Shown here piece after piece: positions 32,307 through 40,156 of a stretch of DNA of 50,594 bases. Positions within the stretch are counted from its first letter, which is position 1. Every line of letters starts with the position of its first letter. The notes beneath the pieces are model-generated. The model was not told the DNA's origin and ran no database searches. It saw nothing but the letters and a program-made list of their open reading frames with translations. The stretch comes from Pseudomonadota bacterium (lineage in GTDB: Bacteria > Desulfobacterota > Desulfobulbia > Desulfobulbales > SURF-16). The stretch covers positions 1-50,594 of the forward strand of contig JAHIVT010000116.1 in assembly GCA_018816555.1 (NCBI GenBank). The letters are read 5' to 3'. Both the position numbers and the translations under genes were made by a program.

Positions 32307-33587
32307 ATGAGCAAACTGTTCGCCCTTGTTGACTGTAATAACTTCTATGCTTCCTGCGAGCGGCTTTTTAATCCGCAGCTCATCGGCAGACCGGTGGTGG
32401 TGTTGTCCAACAATGATGGCTGCATCATTGCCCGCTCAAACGAGGCCAAGGCGCTGGGCATTGCCATGGGCACGCCGTATTTCAAATGCGAAAAACTGCT
32501 CAAGGCCCAGGGGGTGAAGGTTTTTTCCTCTAATTACGCCCTGTACGGAGATATCTCCAGCCGGGTGATGTCGCTGCTCAGGCGGCTTGAGCCGGAGGTG
32601 GAAGTCTATTCCATTGATGAGGCCTTTCTGCATCTGTCGGAAATGAGAGGCCGCACGCTCACCGACTATGGCAGAGAGCTCCGCCAGACCCTGCGGCGCT
32701 GTACCGGCATTCCGGTTTCCATCGGCATCGGACCCACCAAGACCCTGGCCAAGGTTGCCGGCCATATTGCCAAAAAGAATGAGGCGCTGCAGGGGGTGTT
32801 TGATATCACCTCCGCCGATGTTGATGCCATTCTCGGCCGATTTCCCGTGGCCGAGGTGTGGGGTATTGGCCGCCGCTCGGCGGAACGTTTGGCGCTTTGC
32901 GGCGTAACCACCGCCCTGGATCTGAAAAATTGTGGGGACGGCTGGCTGCGTAAAAACCTGAGCATCACCGGCCTGCGCACCGCCATGGAGCTGCGGGGCA
33001 TCTCTTGCCTCGGGCTGGAAAACTGCCCGCTCAGCCGCAAATCCATCGCCAGTTCGAAATCGTTTGGCTACCAGGTGGAGTCACTGGCCGAACTTAACGA
33101 GGCTCTGGCCACCTATATCGAACAGGCGGCGGTGAAGTTGCGCGGCCAGCATGCCCTGGCCAACAGTCTGGAGATCTCTCTCACCACCAACCGCTTCAGC
33201 AAAACAGCTGTCCATTACAGCGCCCGCAAGGTTATCACCCTGCCTGAACCAACGGCCAGCAGCACCGTTTTGATTCGCCATGCCCTGCCCGCCCTTGCCG
33301 GCCTGTATAAGCCAGGCCTGCGTTACCAGAAGGCCGGGGTGGTGCTCTTCGGCCTGGTGCCGGAATCCTTTTACCAGTTCAATCTTTTCAGCCCGCGGGA
33401 CCGGAAAGGCAGTTCGCTCATGGCGGCATTGGACCAGATAAACGGCAAGTGGGGCCGCTGCACCATCCAGCATGGTGCGGCAGGCTTTGACAAGCCATGG
33501 AAAAACAGGCAGCTGCAAAAATCCCAGGCCTACACCACCAGTTGGCAGGAGTTGCCGGTGGTCAAGGCGTCCTTGCCGGTACTCTGA
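32307..33587 (+). CDS. umuC: DNA polymerase V catalytic subunit UmuC (Y-family)
   Basis: 426 residues. The palm begins FALVDCNNFYASCERLFNP, with the first catalytic Asp, followed by SNNDGCIIARSNEAKALG; the second catalytic pair is YSIDEAFLHL. The helix-hairpin-helix region is at EVWGIGRRSAERLALCGV and a little-finger domain follows. The C-terminal UmuC-specific tail (about 350-426) is present. Translesion DNA synthesis under SOS conditions. GAGGAT Shine-Dalgarno upstream of ATG 32307; the ClC gene starts 2 nt after its stop. Confidence 0.95.
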   Translation: MSKLFALVDCNNFYASCERLFNPQLIGRPVVVLSNNDGCIIARSNEAKALGIAMGTPYFKCEKLLKAQGVKVFSSNYALYGDISSRVMSLLRRLEPEVEVYSIDEAFLHLSEMRGRTLTDYGRELRQTLRRCTGIPVSIGIGPTKTLAKVAGHIAKKNEALQGVFDITSADVDAILGRFPVAEVWGIGRRSAERLALCGVTTALDLKNCGDGWLRKNLSITGLRTAMELRGISCLGLENCPLSRKSIASSKSFGYQVESLAELNEALATYIEQAAVKLRGQHALANSLEISLTTNRFSKTAVHYSARKVITLPEPTASSTVLIRHALPALAGLYKPGLRYQKAGVVLFGLVPESFYQFNLFSPRDRKGSSLMAALDQINGKWGRCTIQHGAAGFDKPWKNRQLQKSQAYTTSWQELPVVKASLPVL

Positions 33588-33589
33588 CC

Positions 33590-35353
33590 ATGAAGCCGCG
33601 GAGACGTCTGGCCGATATCTTTTATCCCCTGCTCATCGCGGTGCTTATCGGCGCCCTGGCCGGACTCGGGGCCGTCTTCCTGCGCTGGCTCATTCATACT
33701 CTTTTCTCTCTGTTGCAGGTGGCAGGCAATTTTTTCTGCGACGCGAGCGGCGAGCCGCACTGGCTGTGGCGCTTGTTGTTGCCCGCCCTGGGAGGTCTGG
33801 CCATCGGGCCGGTCATTGCCTTCTGGGCTCCGGAAATAAGGGGGCCGGGGGTGCCTGAGGTAATGGAGGCCCTGGCCCTGAAAGGCGGTCATATCCGCCA
33901 TCGGGTCACCCTGATCAAAACCGGGGCCACGGCCATGCTGATTGCGGCAGGCGCATCCGTGGGCCGGGAGGGCCCCATTGTGCAGATCGGCGCGTCAATC
34001 GGTTCAAGCGTCGTGCAGCTGCTCAAGCTTGACCGCGACAAGCGGCGTATGGCAGTGGCCTGCGGTGCCGCTGCGGGCATTGCCGCCACCTTTCAGGCCC
34101 CCATGGCCGGCACCCTTTTTGCCGTGGAGATTCTGCTGCTGGAGATGGAGGCCGCTTCCTTAAGCAATATCGTTATCGCCGCGGTGACGGGCACCCTGGT
34201 GTCCCGCTACTGCTGGCAGGGGGCTGCCGTCTTTCATATTCCCCCTTTTGTCATGCAGCAGTCGGCGGAACTGCTGCTTTATCTCGGTATGGGACTGACC
34301 TGCGGTTTTCTCAGTCTGGTTCTCATGGCGGTTGTCTTCGGGCTGCCGCGGCTGTATGAGCGATACAATGTGCCCATCTGGCTGACGCCGGCTCTGGGCG
34401 GTCTGGTGGTGGGGGGCCTTGGTCTGGTGTGGCCGCAGGTGCTGGGATTGGGCTATGTGACGATCAATGAGGCCCTGGGCAGCAATATCCCCCTGGCCCT
34501 GGCCGCGGCGCTGGTGCTGGGGAAAATTCTGGCCACCGGGCTTTCCATCGGCAGCGGCATGAGCGGCGGTATCTTTGCCCCGTCGCTTTTTATCGGCGCC
34601 ATGACCGGCGCGGTTTTCGGCCATATCGCCCAGTTCATCTGGCCGGCGCTGAGCAATTCCACCGCCTACTTCAGCCTTATCGGCATGGGTGCCATGGTGA
34701 GCGGCACAACCCTTGCGCCGATTACGGCCATCATGACCATTTTCGAGCTGACCTATAACTACGAGGTCATCCTGCCGCTGATGGTGGCCTGTATTCCCAG
34801 CCTGCTGGTGGTCAAGATCCTGCACGGCTATTCGGTGTATGAGACCAATCTGCTGCGCCGGGGTATTAATATTGTCCGCGGCCATGATGTCAACCGGCTG
34901 CGCAGTATGGTGGTGAAAAATTACATGTGCCGGGAGCTGCAGCTGTTGACGGTGGATACCCCGCTGTGCCGCATCGGCGAACTGATGGAGCAGAGCAGCT
35001 TTCCCCATTTTGTGGTGGTGGATCGCTACCAGGAACTGGCCGGCGTGCTTACCCTGCGTGATCTGCGTCACAGGCTGACCCACCCGGAGCAGTTTTCCGA
35101 TGTGACCCCGGCTGCCGCCCTGATGCAGAAGGAGGTGGTGACCGTGACGGAGGATGAGGATCTGGAAACGGCATTCCACCTCTTTGCCGGCAATGAATTC
35201 TCTTTTCTGCCGGTGGTGGCGAAAGGTGCCCCGCGCAAGGTGGTTGGATATCTGAAGAAATCGGATCTGGTGGCAGCCTATGACCAGCAGATTCTCAAGG
35301 AGCGCATTCTCCAGCCTCTTTCCTGGGTTTGCTCCATCGGCAAAAAGCGCTGA
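33590..35353 (+). CDS. ClC-family anion channel/antiporter with C-terminal CBS domains
   Basis: 587 residues: a ClC membrane domain (about 1-430) and two CBS domains (about 445-575) that often bind nucleotides. Filter motifs are present: RGPGVPE (84-90), GREGP with the gating Glu127, and GMSGGIFAPSLFIGA. Two positions stand out. The filter Ser of E. coli ClC (107) is Pro86, as in the nitrate-preferring plant AtCLCa. The internal proton Glu203 aligns with Ile181 (AGTLFAVEILLLE), as in proteins that do not use that glutamate. Ion preference and coupling therefore cannot be assumed to be chloride/proton exchange. It lies 2 nt behind umuC, probably on the same transcript. Confidence 0.93.
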   Translation: MKPRRRLADIFYPLLIAVLIGALAGLGAVFLRWLIHTLFSLLQVAGNFFCDASGEPHWLWRLLLPALGGLAIGPVIAFWAPEIRGPGVPEVMEALALKGGHIRHRVTLIKTGATAMLIAAGASVGREGPIVQIGASIGSSVVQLLKLDRDKRRMAVACGAAAGIAATFQAPMAGTLFAVEILLLEMEAASLSNIVIAAVTGTLVSRYCWQGAAVFHIPPFVMQQSAELLLYLGMGLTCGFLSLVLMAVVFGLPRLYERYNVPIWLTPALGGLVVGGLGLVWPQVLGLGYVTINEALGSNIPLALAAALVLGKILATGLSIGSGMSGGIFAPSLFIGAMTGAVFGHIAQFIWPALSNSTAYFSLIGMGAMVSGTTLAPITAIMTIFELTYNYEVILPLMVACIPSLLVVKILHGYSVYETNLLRRGINIVRGHDVNRLRSMVVKNYMCRELQLLTVDTPLCRIGELMEQSSFPHFVVVDRYQELAGVLTLRDLRHRLTHPEQFSDVTPAAALMQKEVVTVTEDEDLETAFHLFAGNEFSFLPVVAKGAPRKVVGYLKKSDLVAAYDQQILKERILQPLSWVCSIGKKR

Positions 35354-37681
35354 TCAGTTTTTCTCGTTTTCTTTCCACATCGGCCCTTTTGCCGTGTCGA
35401 TCACGGTGATGCCCTGTTCTGCCAGCTTGATGCGAACATCGTCCGCCTTGGCCCAGTCCTTTTCTTTCCGAGCCTTTTCCCGCTCCTGGATCAGCTTATC
35501 GATCTCCGGCGCCAGTGGGCACTCCTCAAGTTTCAGGACATGGAAAACCGAGTCGATTCTTTCAAGGGTTTCCTTGATGTACTGTTTCTGGTCGCGGTCG
35601 AGCTGCCCGTCATTGATGATGGGGTTCACTTTTTTGATGAAATCGAACAGGCTGCCAAAGGCCTTGGACACGTTCATGTCATCATCCATGGCGGCCTGGA
35701 AGCTTTCTTCCATTTCGGTGACATAGGCTGCCACTTTCGGATGGGGCAGGTCCGGCGGCAGGCACTGGATTTTGCGAGTAAATTCATCAAGCCGTCTCAG
35801 GCTTGCCCTGGCCGCATCGATTTTCTTGTAGGAAAAGTTGATGGGTTTGCGGTAATGGTTGCGGATCATGAAAAAACGTATTTCCCGGGGACTATAGCCC
35901 TGTTCGACCAGCTGCCGCAGGGTGATGACATTATTGTTGTCCAGGCTCATTTTTTTGCCGTCCACCAGCAGCAGTTCGCTGTGTATCCAGAACCGTGCCA
36001 GGGGTTTGCCGGTCAGGCTTTCGGCTATGGCGTTTTCATTTTCATGGTGCGGGAAGATGAGATCGCGGCCGCTGGTGTGGATATCCATGGTGTCGCCCAG
36101 ATAATGCAGGGTCATGGCGGCGCATTCAATGTGCCAGCCAGGCCGCATGTTGCCCCGGTCGGTCTGAAAGAAAATACCGCTTTTCAGCTCGGCCAGGGTT
36201 GACCGTTTCATCAGGGTGAAATCCAGCGGGTTGTTTTTATCGTAATTATCCAGGTCAACGGTCTTTCCCACCTGGATTTTGTCCAGCGGCACCCTGGAAA
36301 GCCTGCCGTAATTCTTGAATTTGCTGATGTCGAAATAGACCGAGCCGTGCTGCTCATAGGCGCACCCTTTATGGACCAGCTCATGGGCAATGTTGATCAT
36401 CTCATCAACATGGTCCGAGGCGCGGGGATAGCCGGTGGCCTTTTTTACCCCCAGGGCCTCGATTTCCTTCATGTACTCGCTGATATAGTATTCGGTGAAT
36501 TCTTTCAGCGGTTGGCCCGCCTTGGCTGCGCCGGTGATGGTGTTGTCATCAAGGTCGGTAAAATTCATGTAAAAGTGGACATTGTAGCCCTTGTTGAGCA
36601 GGAGCCGGTGGATAAGATCCGCCACGATGAATCGTCGGCAGTGGGCCAGGTTGGTCTGCTCATAGGCGGTGGGGCCGCAGGCGTAAAAGGTCACTCTGTT
36701 GGGTGAAAGGGGCTGAAAAATTTCCTTTTTACGGTTCAGTGAGTTGAAAAAGCGCAAGCCGGTTGTTCGTGTCTTTTTTTCTTTCTTACGGGTGAACAGC
36801 TCAGTGCTCAGATATTTGTCGCCGCTGTCCGGCAGGATGACGACAATTACCCCCTCTTCGAGCTGTTCCGCCACCGTCAGGGCGGCATAGAGGGCCGCGC
36901 CGGAACTCATGCCGGCAAAAATACCTTCCTTTCTGGCCAGCATCCTGGCGTGACGGAAGGCCTCTTCGTCCGGAATATTGATGATCTGGTAGGGTTTGCT
37001 TTTGTTGAAAATTCCCGGCTTATAGGACTCTTTCATGTTCTTGAGCCCCTGGATTTTATGGCCGAGAAAGGGCTCCACCGCCGTTACCCGTACTTCAGGA
37101 TGGTTGGCGGTGAAATAGTGGCACAGGCCCATCACCGTACCTGACGTGCCCAAGGTAGCCACCACATCGGTTACTCTGCCGCCGGTCTGCTCCCAGATTT
37201 CCGGCCCGGTTGTTCTGACATGGGCCATCCAGTTGGCATCATTATTAAACTGATCGGCGAGAAAAAACTTGTCCGGATGTTCACGGGCCATGGCATAGGC
37301 TTTTTCAATGGCCCCGTCCGTGCCCCTTTTGCCCGGTGTCAAGAGGATTTCCGCCCCGTACGCCTCCATGATCTTGCGGCGTTCAATGCTGGCGGATTCA
37401 GGCATGATCAGCTGGCAACGGTATCCTTTTATTGCGCAGACCATGGAAAGGCCGATGCCGGTGTTGCCGCTGGTCGCCTCCAGCACTATTTTGTCAGGGG
37501 TCAGTTCCCCGGTTTTTTCCGCTGTCTCGATCATTGACAGGGCAACCCGATCCTTTACAGAGCCGCCCGGATTACCTGCCTCGAGTTTGGCGTAGATGGT
37601 GATGTTTTTATGGGGGTTCAACCGGTTGATCGGCACGATTTTCGTGTTACCGATCAGATCAAGAATATTTTTATATTCCAT
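35354..37681 (-). CDS. Fusion protein: cysteine synthase (CysK) domain plus cysteinyl-tRNA synthetase (CysRS) domain
   Basis: 775 residues in one frame. Residues 1-300 are a PLP-dependent O-acetylserine sulfhydrylase: NPGGSVKDRVA with PLP Lys43, the TSGNTG loop at 70-75, GTSGT, SGDKYLST. Residues about 309-775 are a class I cysteinyl-tRNA synthetase with zinc ligands Cys335, Cys520, His545 and Glu549 in place (YACGPT, GWHIEC, FPHHENE). The synthetase signatures are altered: HIGH is NLAH (344-347), with only the last His kept, and KMSKS is KMSLD (577-581). The C-terminal anticodon-binding part (KARKEKDWAKADDVR) is present. It would join synthesis of cysteine to its charging on tRNA. Whether the CysRS half is active, and whether a stand-alone cysS exists, is unknown. 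Confidence 0.93.
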   Translation of the reverse strand: MEYKNILDLIGNTKIVPINRLNPHKNITIYAKLEAGNPGGSVKDRVALSMIETAEKTGELTPDKIVLEATSGNTGIGLSMVCAIKGYRCQLIMPESASIERRKIMEAYGAEILLTPGKRGTDGAIEKAYAMAREHPDKFFLADQFNNDANWMAHVRTTGPEIWEQTGGRVTDVVATLGTSGTVMGLCHYFTANHPEVRVTAVEPFLGHKIQGLKNMKESYKPGIFNKSKPYQIINIPDEEAFRHARMLARKEGIFAGMSSGAALYAALTVAEQLEEGVIVVILPDSGDKYLSTELFTRKKEKKTRTTGLRFFNSLNRKKEIFQPLSPNRVTFYACGPTAYEQTNLAHCRRFIVADLIHRLLLNKGYNVHFYMNFTDLDDNTITGAAKAGQPLKEFTEYYISEYMKEIEALGVKKATGYPRASDHVDEMINIAHELVHKGCAYEQHGSVYFDISKFKNYGRLSRVPLDKIQVGKTVDLDNYDKNNPLDFTLMKRSTLAELKSGIFFQTDRGNMRPGWHIECAAMTLHYLGDTMDIHTSGRDLIFPHHENENAIAESLTGKPLARFWIHSELLLVDGKKMSLDNNNVITLRQLVEQGYSPREIRFFMIRNHYRKPINFSYKKIDAARASLRRLDEFTRKIQCLPPDLPHPKVAAYVTEMEESFQAAMDDDMNVSKAFGSLFDFIKKVNPIINDGQLDRDQKQYIKETLERIDSVFHVLKLEECPLAPEIDKLIQEREKARKEKDWAKADDVRIKLAEQGITVIDTAKGPMWKENEKN

Positions 37682-37982
37682 ATGCCGTCAATATGCGCCG
37701 TTGGGTTAACTGTAAAATTTCAGGAAAATGGTCCAATGAACATACTGACTGATTATAATGCGGGGCACATATTGTCAAGAGGAAAGCCGGGCCGGATAGG
37801 GCGGGCTTATTCAGGCAGGAGAGGGAGCAGCTGTTTGTCATGAGAAGAAGGCACGGAACAGAAAAGACTCCGTGCCTTGCGGAGAGAGAGGAATGAAAAG
37901 GACTTTCTGCTGGTCTCGGTGGTGCCGACCGGAATATCAGAGCACCCTGCGTTCTTAAGCAGAACGGGTACACCATTGCTGA
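37682..37982. other. Intergenic region between rubredoxin and the CysK-CysRS gene
   Basis: About 300 bp. The stem AAGGCACGGA/TCCGTGCCTT (37848-37857 with 37869-37878) could end the rubredoxin transcript, followed on the minus strand only by CTTCTTCTC. A smaller hairpin lies at about 37949-37968. No gene supported. Confidence 0.5.
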
Positions 37983-38144
37983 TTACATCTTGTTAAAGTA
38001 TTCCTTTTCCGCACCGCACTTGGGACACACCCAGTTATCAGGCAGGTCTTCGAAAGCTGTGTCGGGTTCGATCCCGTGTTCCATATCCCCTTCCTCCGGG
38101 TCATACACATAACCGCATGGGCATTCATATTTCGCTTTGGCCAT
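37983..38144 (-). CDS. Rubredoxin (variant CxC first knuckle)
   Basis: 53 residues. The second knuckle is normal ([14 protein letters not shown]), and the central DPEEGD ... [11 protein letters not shown] is typical. The first knuckle reads [10 protein letters not shown], so its two Cys are separated by one residue instead of two. Such CPCG forms seem to occur in some anaerobes but may change the iron site geometry. One-electron carrier to oxygen- or superoxide-scavenging enzymes. GGAGG Shine-Dalgarno; too short to stand out as an ORF because longer frames overlap it. Last gene of a three-gene operon. Confidence 0.92.
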   Translation of the reverse strand: MAKAKYECPCGYVYDPEEGDMEHGIEPDTAFEDLPDNWVCPKCGAEKEYFNKM

Positions 38145-38174
38145 CTTGTCCTCCATTTTTCATTGTTATATTGA

Positions 38175-38504
38175 TTAATCCATAAATTCCATAATTTTTC
38201 CGCAGCACAGGGGGAGTTCTTCACCGGCCTTGACATTCATATACTTGTTGCAGATGGCGCAATAATATGCGGCGTCCGCATCGGCATGCTGTTCGGTGCT
38301 CCTTTTGGTGATACCGCCGGGAATGCCCTCTATGACAAAGCGGGCAAGATTTTGTTTTTCCGGGATGTATTCCCCAATGGGGTTCAGCATCTTGTTGTCA
38401 CCCATGCAGTCAAGCAGGATTCGCCACAGCGCGGTGAGCGAGGATGTTTCTTCATTTTTTTCAGGAACAAGTTCAACAACGTTTTTATCTATCGTGATTT
38501 TCAT
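38175..38504 (-). CDS. Protein with a C-terminal desulforedoxin-like iron site
   Basis: 109 residues. The C-terminal 32 residues read YYCAICNKYMNVKAGEELPLCCGKIM: CxxC (82-85), then adjacent Cys (100-101), the pattern of desulforedoxin and the N-terminal domain of desulfoferrodoxin. The N-terminal 75 residues resemble no family I recognise (VELVPEKNEETSSLTALWRILLD). No superoxide-reductase iron site (His4Cys) is present, so it is likely an electron carrier or sensor. ATG 38504 is used; ATG 38510 and GTG 38516 are alternatives. It lies between the wHTH and rubredoxin genes. Confidence 0.65.
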   Translation of the reverse strand: MKITIDKNVVELVPEKNEETSSLTALWRILLDCMGDNKMLNPIGEYIPEKQNLARFVIEGIPGGITKRSTEQHADADAAYYCAICNKYMNVKAGEELPLCCGKIMEFMD

Positions 38505-38533
38505 GGTCATTTCCACCCGTATACTTGCAAAAT

Positions 38534-38764
38534 TTAAAGAACTGCCTTCCCCGCAGAGGTGATTTCATATTTGCATCTCGCAGGGCTGCCGACATAGCCA
38601 TTTGTCTTTAAAGTTTTTAAGTGGCTGCCCACTGATTTGCCGTCGATACCGGTTACTGTTGCTATGTCTTTGCAACCGCAGGGGGTTCCCATGCCGGCAA
38701 TGGCCGTCAGAATTTTTTTCTGTTCATCCGTGATTTCGCTTTTGCAGGAGCATTTGCAACCCAT
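38534..38764 (-). CDS. Small cysteine-rich winged-helix protein, possible redox or metal sensor
   Basis: 76 residues. The N-terminus GCKCSCKS and an internal TPCGCKDI, plus ARCKYEIT, give six cysteines. The rest is a winged helix: EQKKILTAIAGMG, DIATVTGIDGKSVGSHLKTLKTNGYV (recognition helix) and a short wing ending EITSAGKAVL. It resembles minimal ArsR-like or archaeal-type wHTH proteins. First gene of the rubredoxin operon, with a dyad and promoter directly upstream, so autoregulation by iron, metal or redox state is plausible. Function unproven. Confidence 0.7.
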   Translation of the reverse strand: MGCKCSCKSEITDEQKKILTAIAGMGTPCGCKDIATVTGIDGKSVGSHLKTLKTNGYVGSPARCKYEITSAGKAVL

Positions 38765-38794
38765 CTTAACACCTCATTAAATGTTATTCTTGAG

Positions 38795-38838
38795 TGATAA
38801 TTTTTAATAATAATTATCAATAACTGTGGTCTTGTCAA
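38795..38838 (-). promoter_or_regulatory. Promoter and AT-rich dyad of the rubredoxin operon
   Basis: On the minus strand TTGACA (38838-38833), 16-bp spacer, TAATTA (38816-38811). The 25-bp dyad 38795-38819 starts TGATAATT and ends AATTATCA and covers the -10. The half-sites resemble Fur boxes (GATAAT/ATTATC) but the match is loose; the operon's own wHTH is an equally good candidate to bind. Confidence 0.55.
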
Positions 38839-38906
38839 CCCATTTTTTTAATTATGCTGAAAATCAGCTGACAATTCAATGGGTAAAAAGGATGTCATCC
38901 ACACAA

Positions 38907-38942
38907 AAAAAAGAGCAGATCCCGAAGGACCTGCTCTTTTTA
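38907..38942 (-). terminator. Rho-independent terminator of the dsr operon
   Basis: Stem AAAAGAGCAG/CTGCTCTTTT with inner CC/GG and a CGAA-type loop, flanked by A and T runs; 22 nt beyond the dsrP stop. Confidence 0.85.
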
Positions 38943-38963
38943 TAACTCTATGAAAAAAGACAA

Positions 38964-40145
38964 CTATGCTGTTTTTTCATTCTCCAGTTTTACGGAGATA
39001 GCAATTTTGTACAGCACGGTGATGATAAAGAAACCGGTTGCCCAGATACCTGCTGTGATGCCTAATTCAACAAATGTCGGGTAGTACTCGGTGATCTGCT
39101 CAAGACCGTTCGGTACAAAACCGCCGAGGACCAGACCAAGACCCTTATCTATCCAGAAGGAAACAAAGATCAGGATGCAGGACAATGCCAGCAGTTGGTC
39201 AGATTTTAGTGCCCGTGATACAAAGATGAGTCCGATGCCGGCAAAGCCCATAACAACCGAGGCAAGCATGAACGGCACCAGGTTGTTGTATACCTGGCCT
39301 GTGGCATGGTCGGTCAGTCCAAAGTACAGGTAGTCCAGGGTATGCATGTGGCCGGGGATGGTGCTGTAATAAGCGACAAAGATCTCGCAGCCCAGGAAGA
39401 AGAAGTTGAGCAGAGCAGCATAACCGATGATGGTTACCAGTTTGTCCTGGGCCACCCGGCCGATGTCAAATTTGGTGGTTCGCTTCATGATTAAAGCGAT
39501 AACCATCAGCAGACAGGGTCCGGCGGCAAAAGCGGAGGCGAGAAAGCGGGGGGCCAGAATGGCGGTGAGCCAGAAGTGGCGGCCCGGCAAACCGCAGTAC
39601 AGAAAAGCGGTAACGGTGTGGATACTAACAGCCCAGGGGATGGAGATATAGATAAACGGTTTGACCCATTTGGGATATTTGATTCCCTGGTACTCAGAGT
39701 GCAGAACTACCCAGCCGCAAACAACGTTAAGGAACAGATAGCCGCTCAGTACGATCATGTCGTAGAAGAGCATGGAGTTCGGTGTAGGATGAAAGATAAC
39801 ATTTAAAGCCCGCATCGGCTGGCCAAGGTCTGCCATGATGAACAGCATACACATGGCAACTGCGGCGATGGCCATGAATTCACCCAGGATGGTGATCCGG
39901 CCGAAGTCCTTGTAATGGTGAAGATAATAGGGCAGAACCAGCATCAAACCACCGGCAGCGACACCGACCAGAAAGGTAAACTGGGAAATGTATATTCCCC
40001 ATGTTACGTCGCGGCTCATGCCCGTGGCGCCAAGTCCGTAGTTGTACTGGACTATATAACAGATGACGCCCACCCCGATGATACCGAGCAGGAACAGTAC
40101 CCATGCCCAGTATCCTAAGTTACCTTTGAGCGATTTTTCTAACAT
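38964..40145 (-). CDS. dsrP: DsrP, NrfD-like membrane subunit of the DsrMKJOP complex
   Basis: 393 residues, ten predicted membrane helices, NrfD/PsrC type. It is a quinone-interacting integral membrane subunit that exchanges electrons between menaquinol and the periplasmic FeS subunit DsrO. Helix 1 starts after YWAWVLFLLG; conserved GIYISQFTFLVGVAAGG and LGQPMRALNVIFHPTPNSMLFYD are family landmarks. The start has an AAGGTGATC Shine-Dalgarno and lies 11 nt behind dsrO. Last gene of the operon. Confidence 0.95.
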   Translation of the reverse strand: MLEKSLKGNLGYWAWVLFLLGIIGVGVICYIVQYNYGLGATGMSRDVTWGIYISQFTFLVGVAAGGLMLVLPYYLHHYKDFGRITILGEFMAIAAVAMCMLFIMADLGQPMRALNVIFHPTPNSMLFYDMIVLSGYLFLNVVCGWVVLHSEYQGIKYPKWVKPFIYISIPWAVSIHTVTAFLYCGLPGRHFWLTAILAPRFLASAFAAGPCLLMVIALIMKRTTKFDIGRVAQDKLVTIIGYAALLNFFFLGCEIFVAYYSTIPGHMHTLDYLYFGLTDHATGQVYNNLVPFMLASVVMGFAGIGLIFVSRALKSDQLLALSCILIFVSFWIDKGLGLVLGGFVPNGLEQITEYYPTFVELGITAGIWATGFFIITVLYKIAISVKLENEKTA

Positions 40146-40156
40146 AATTGATCACC

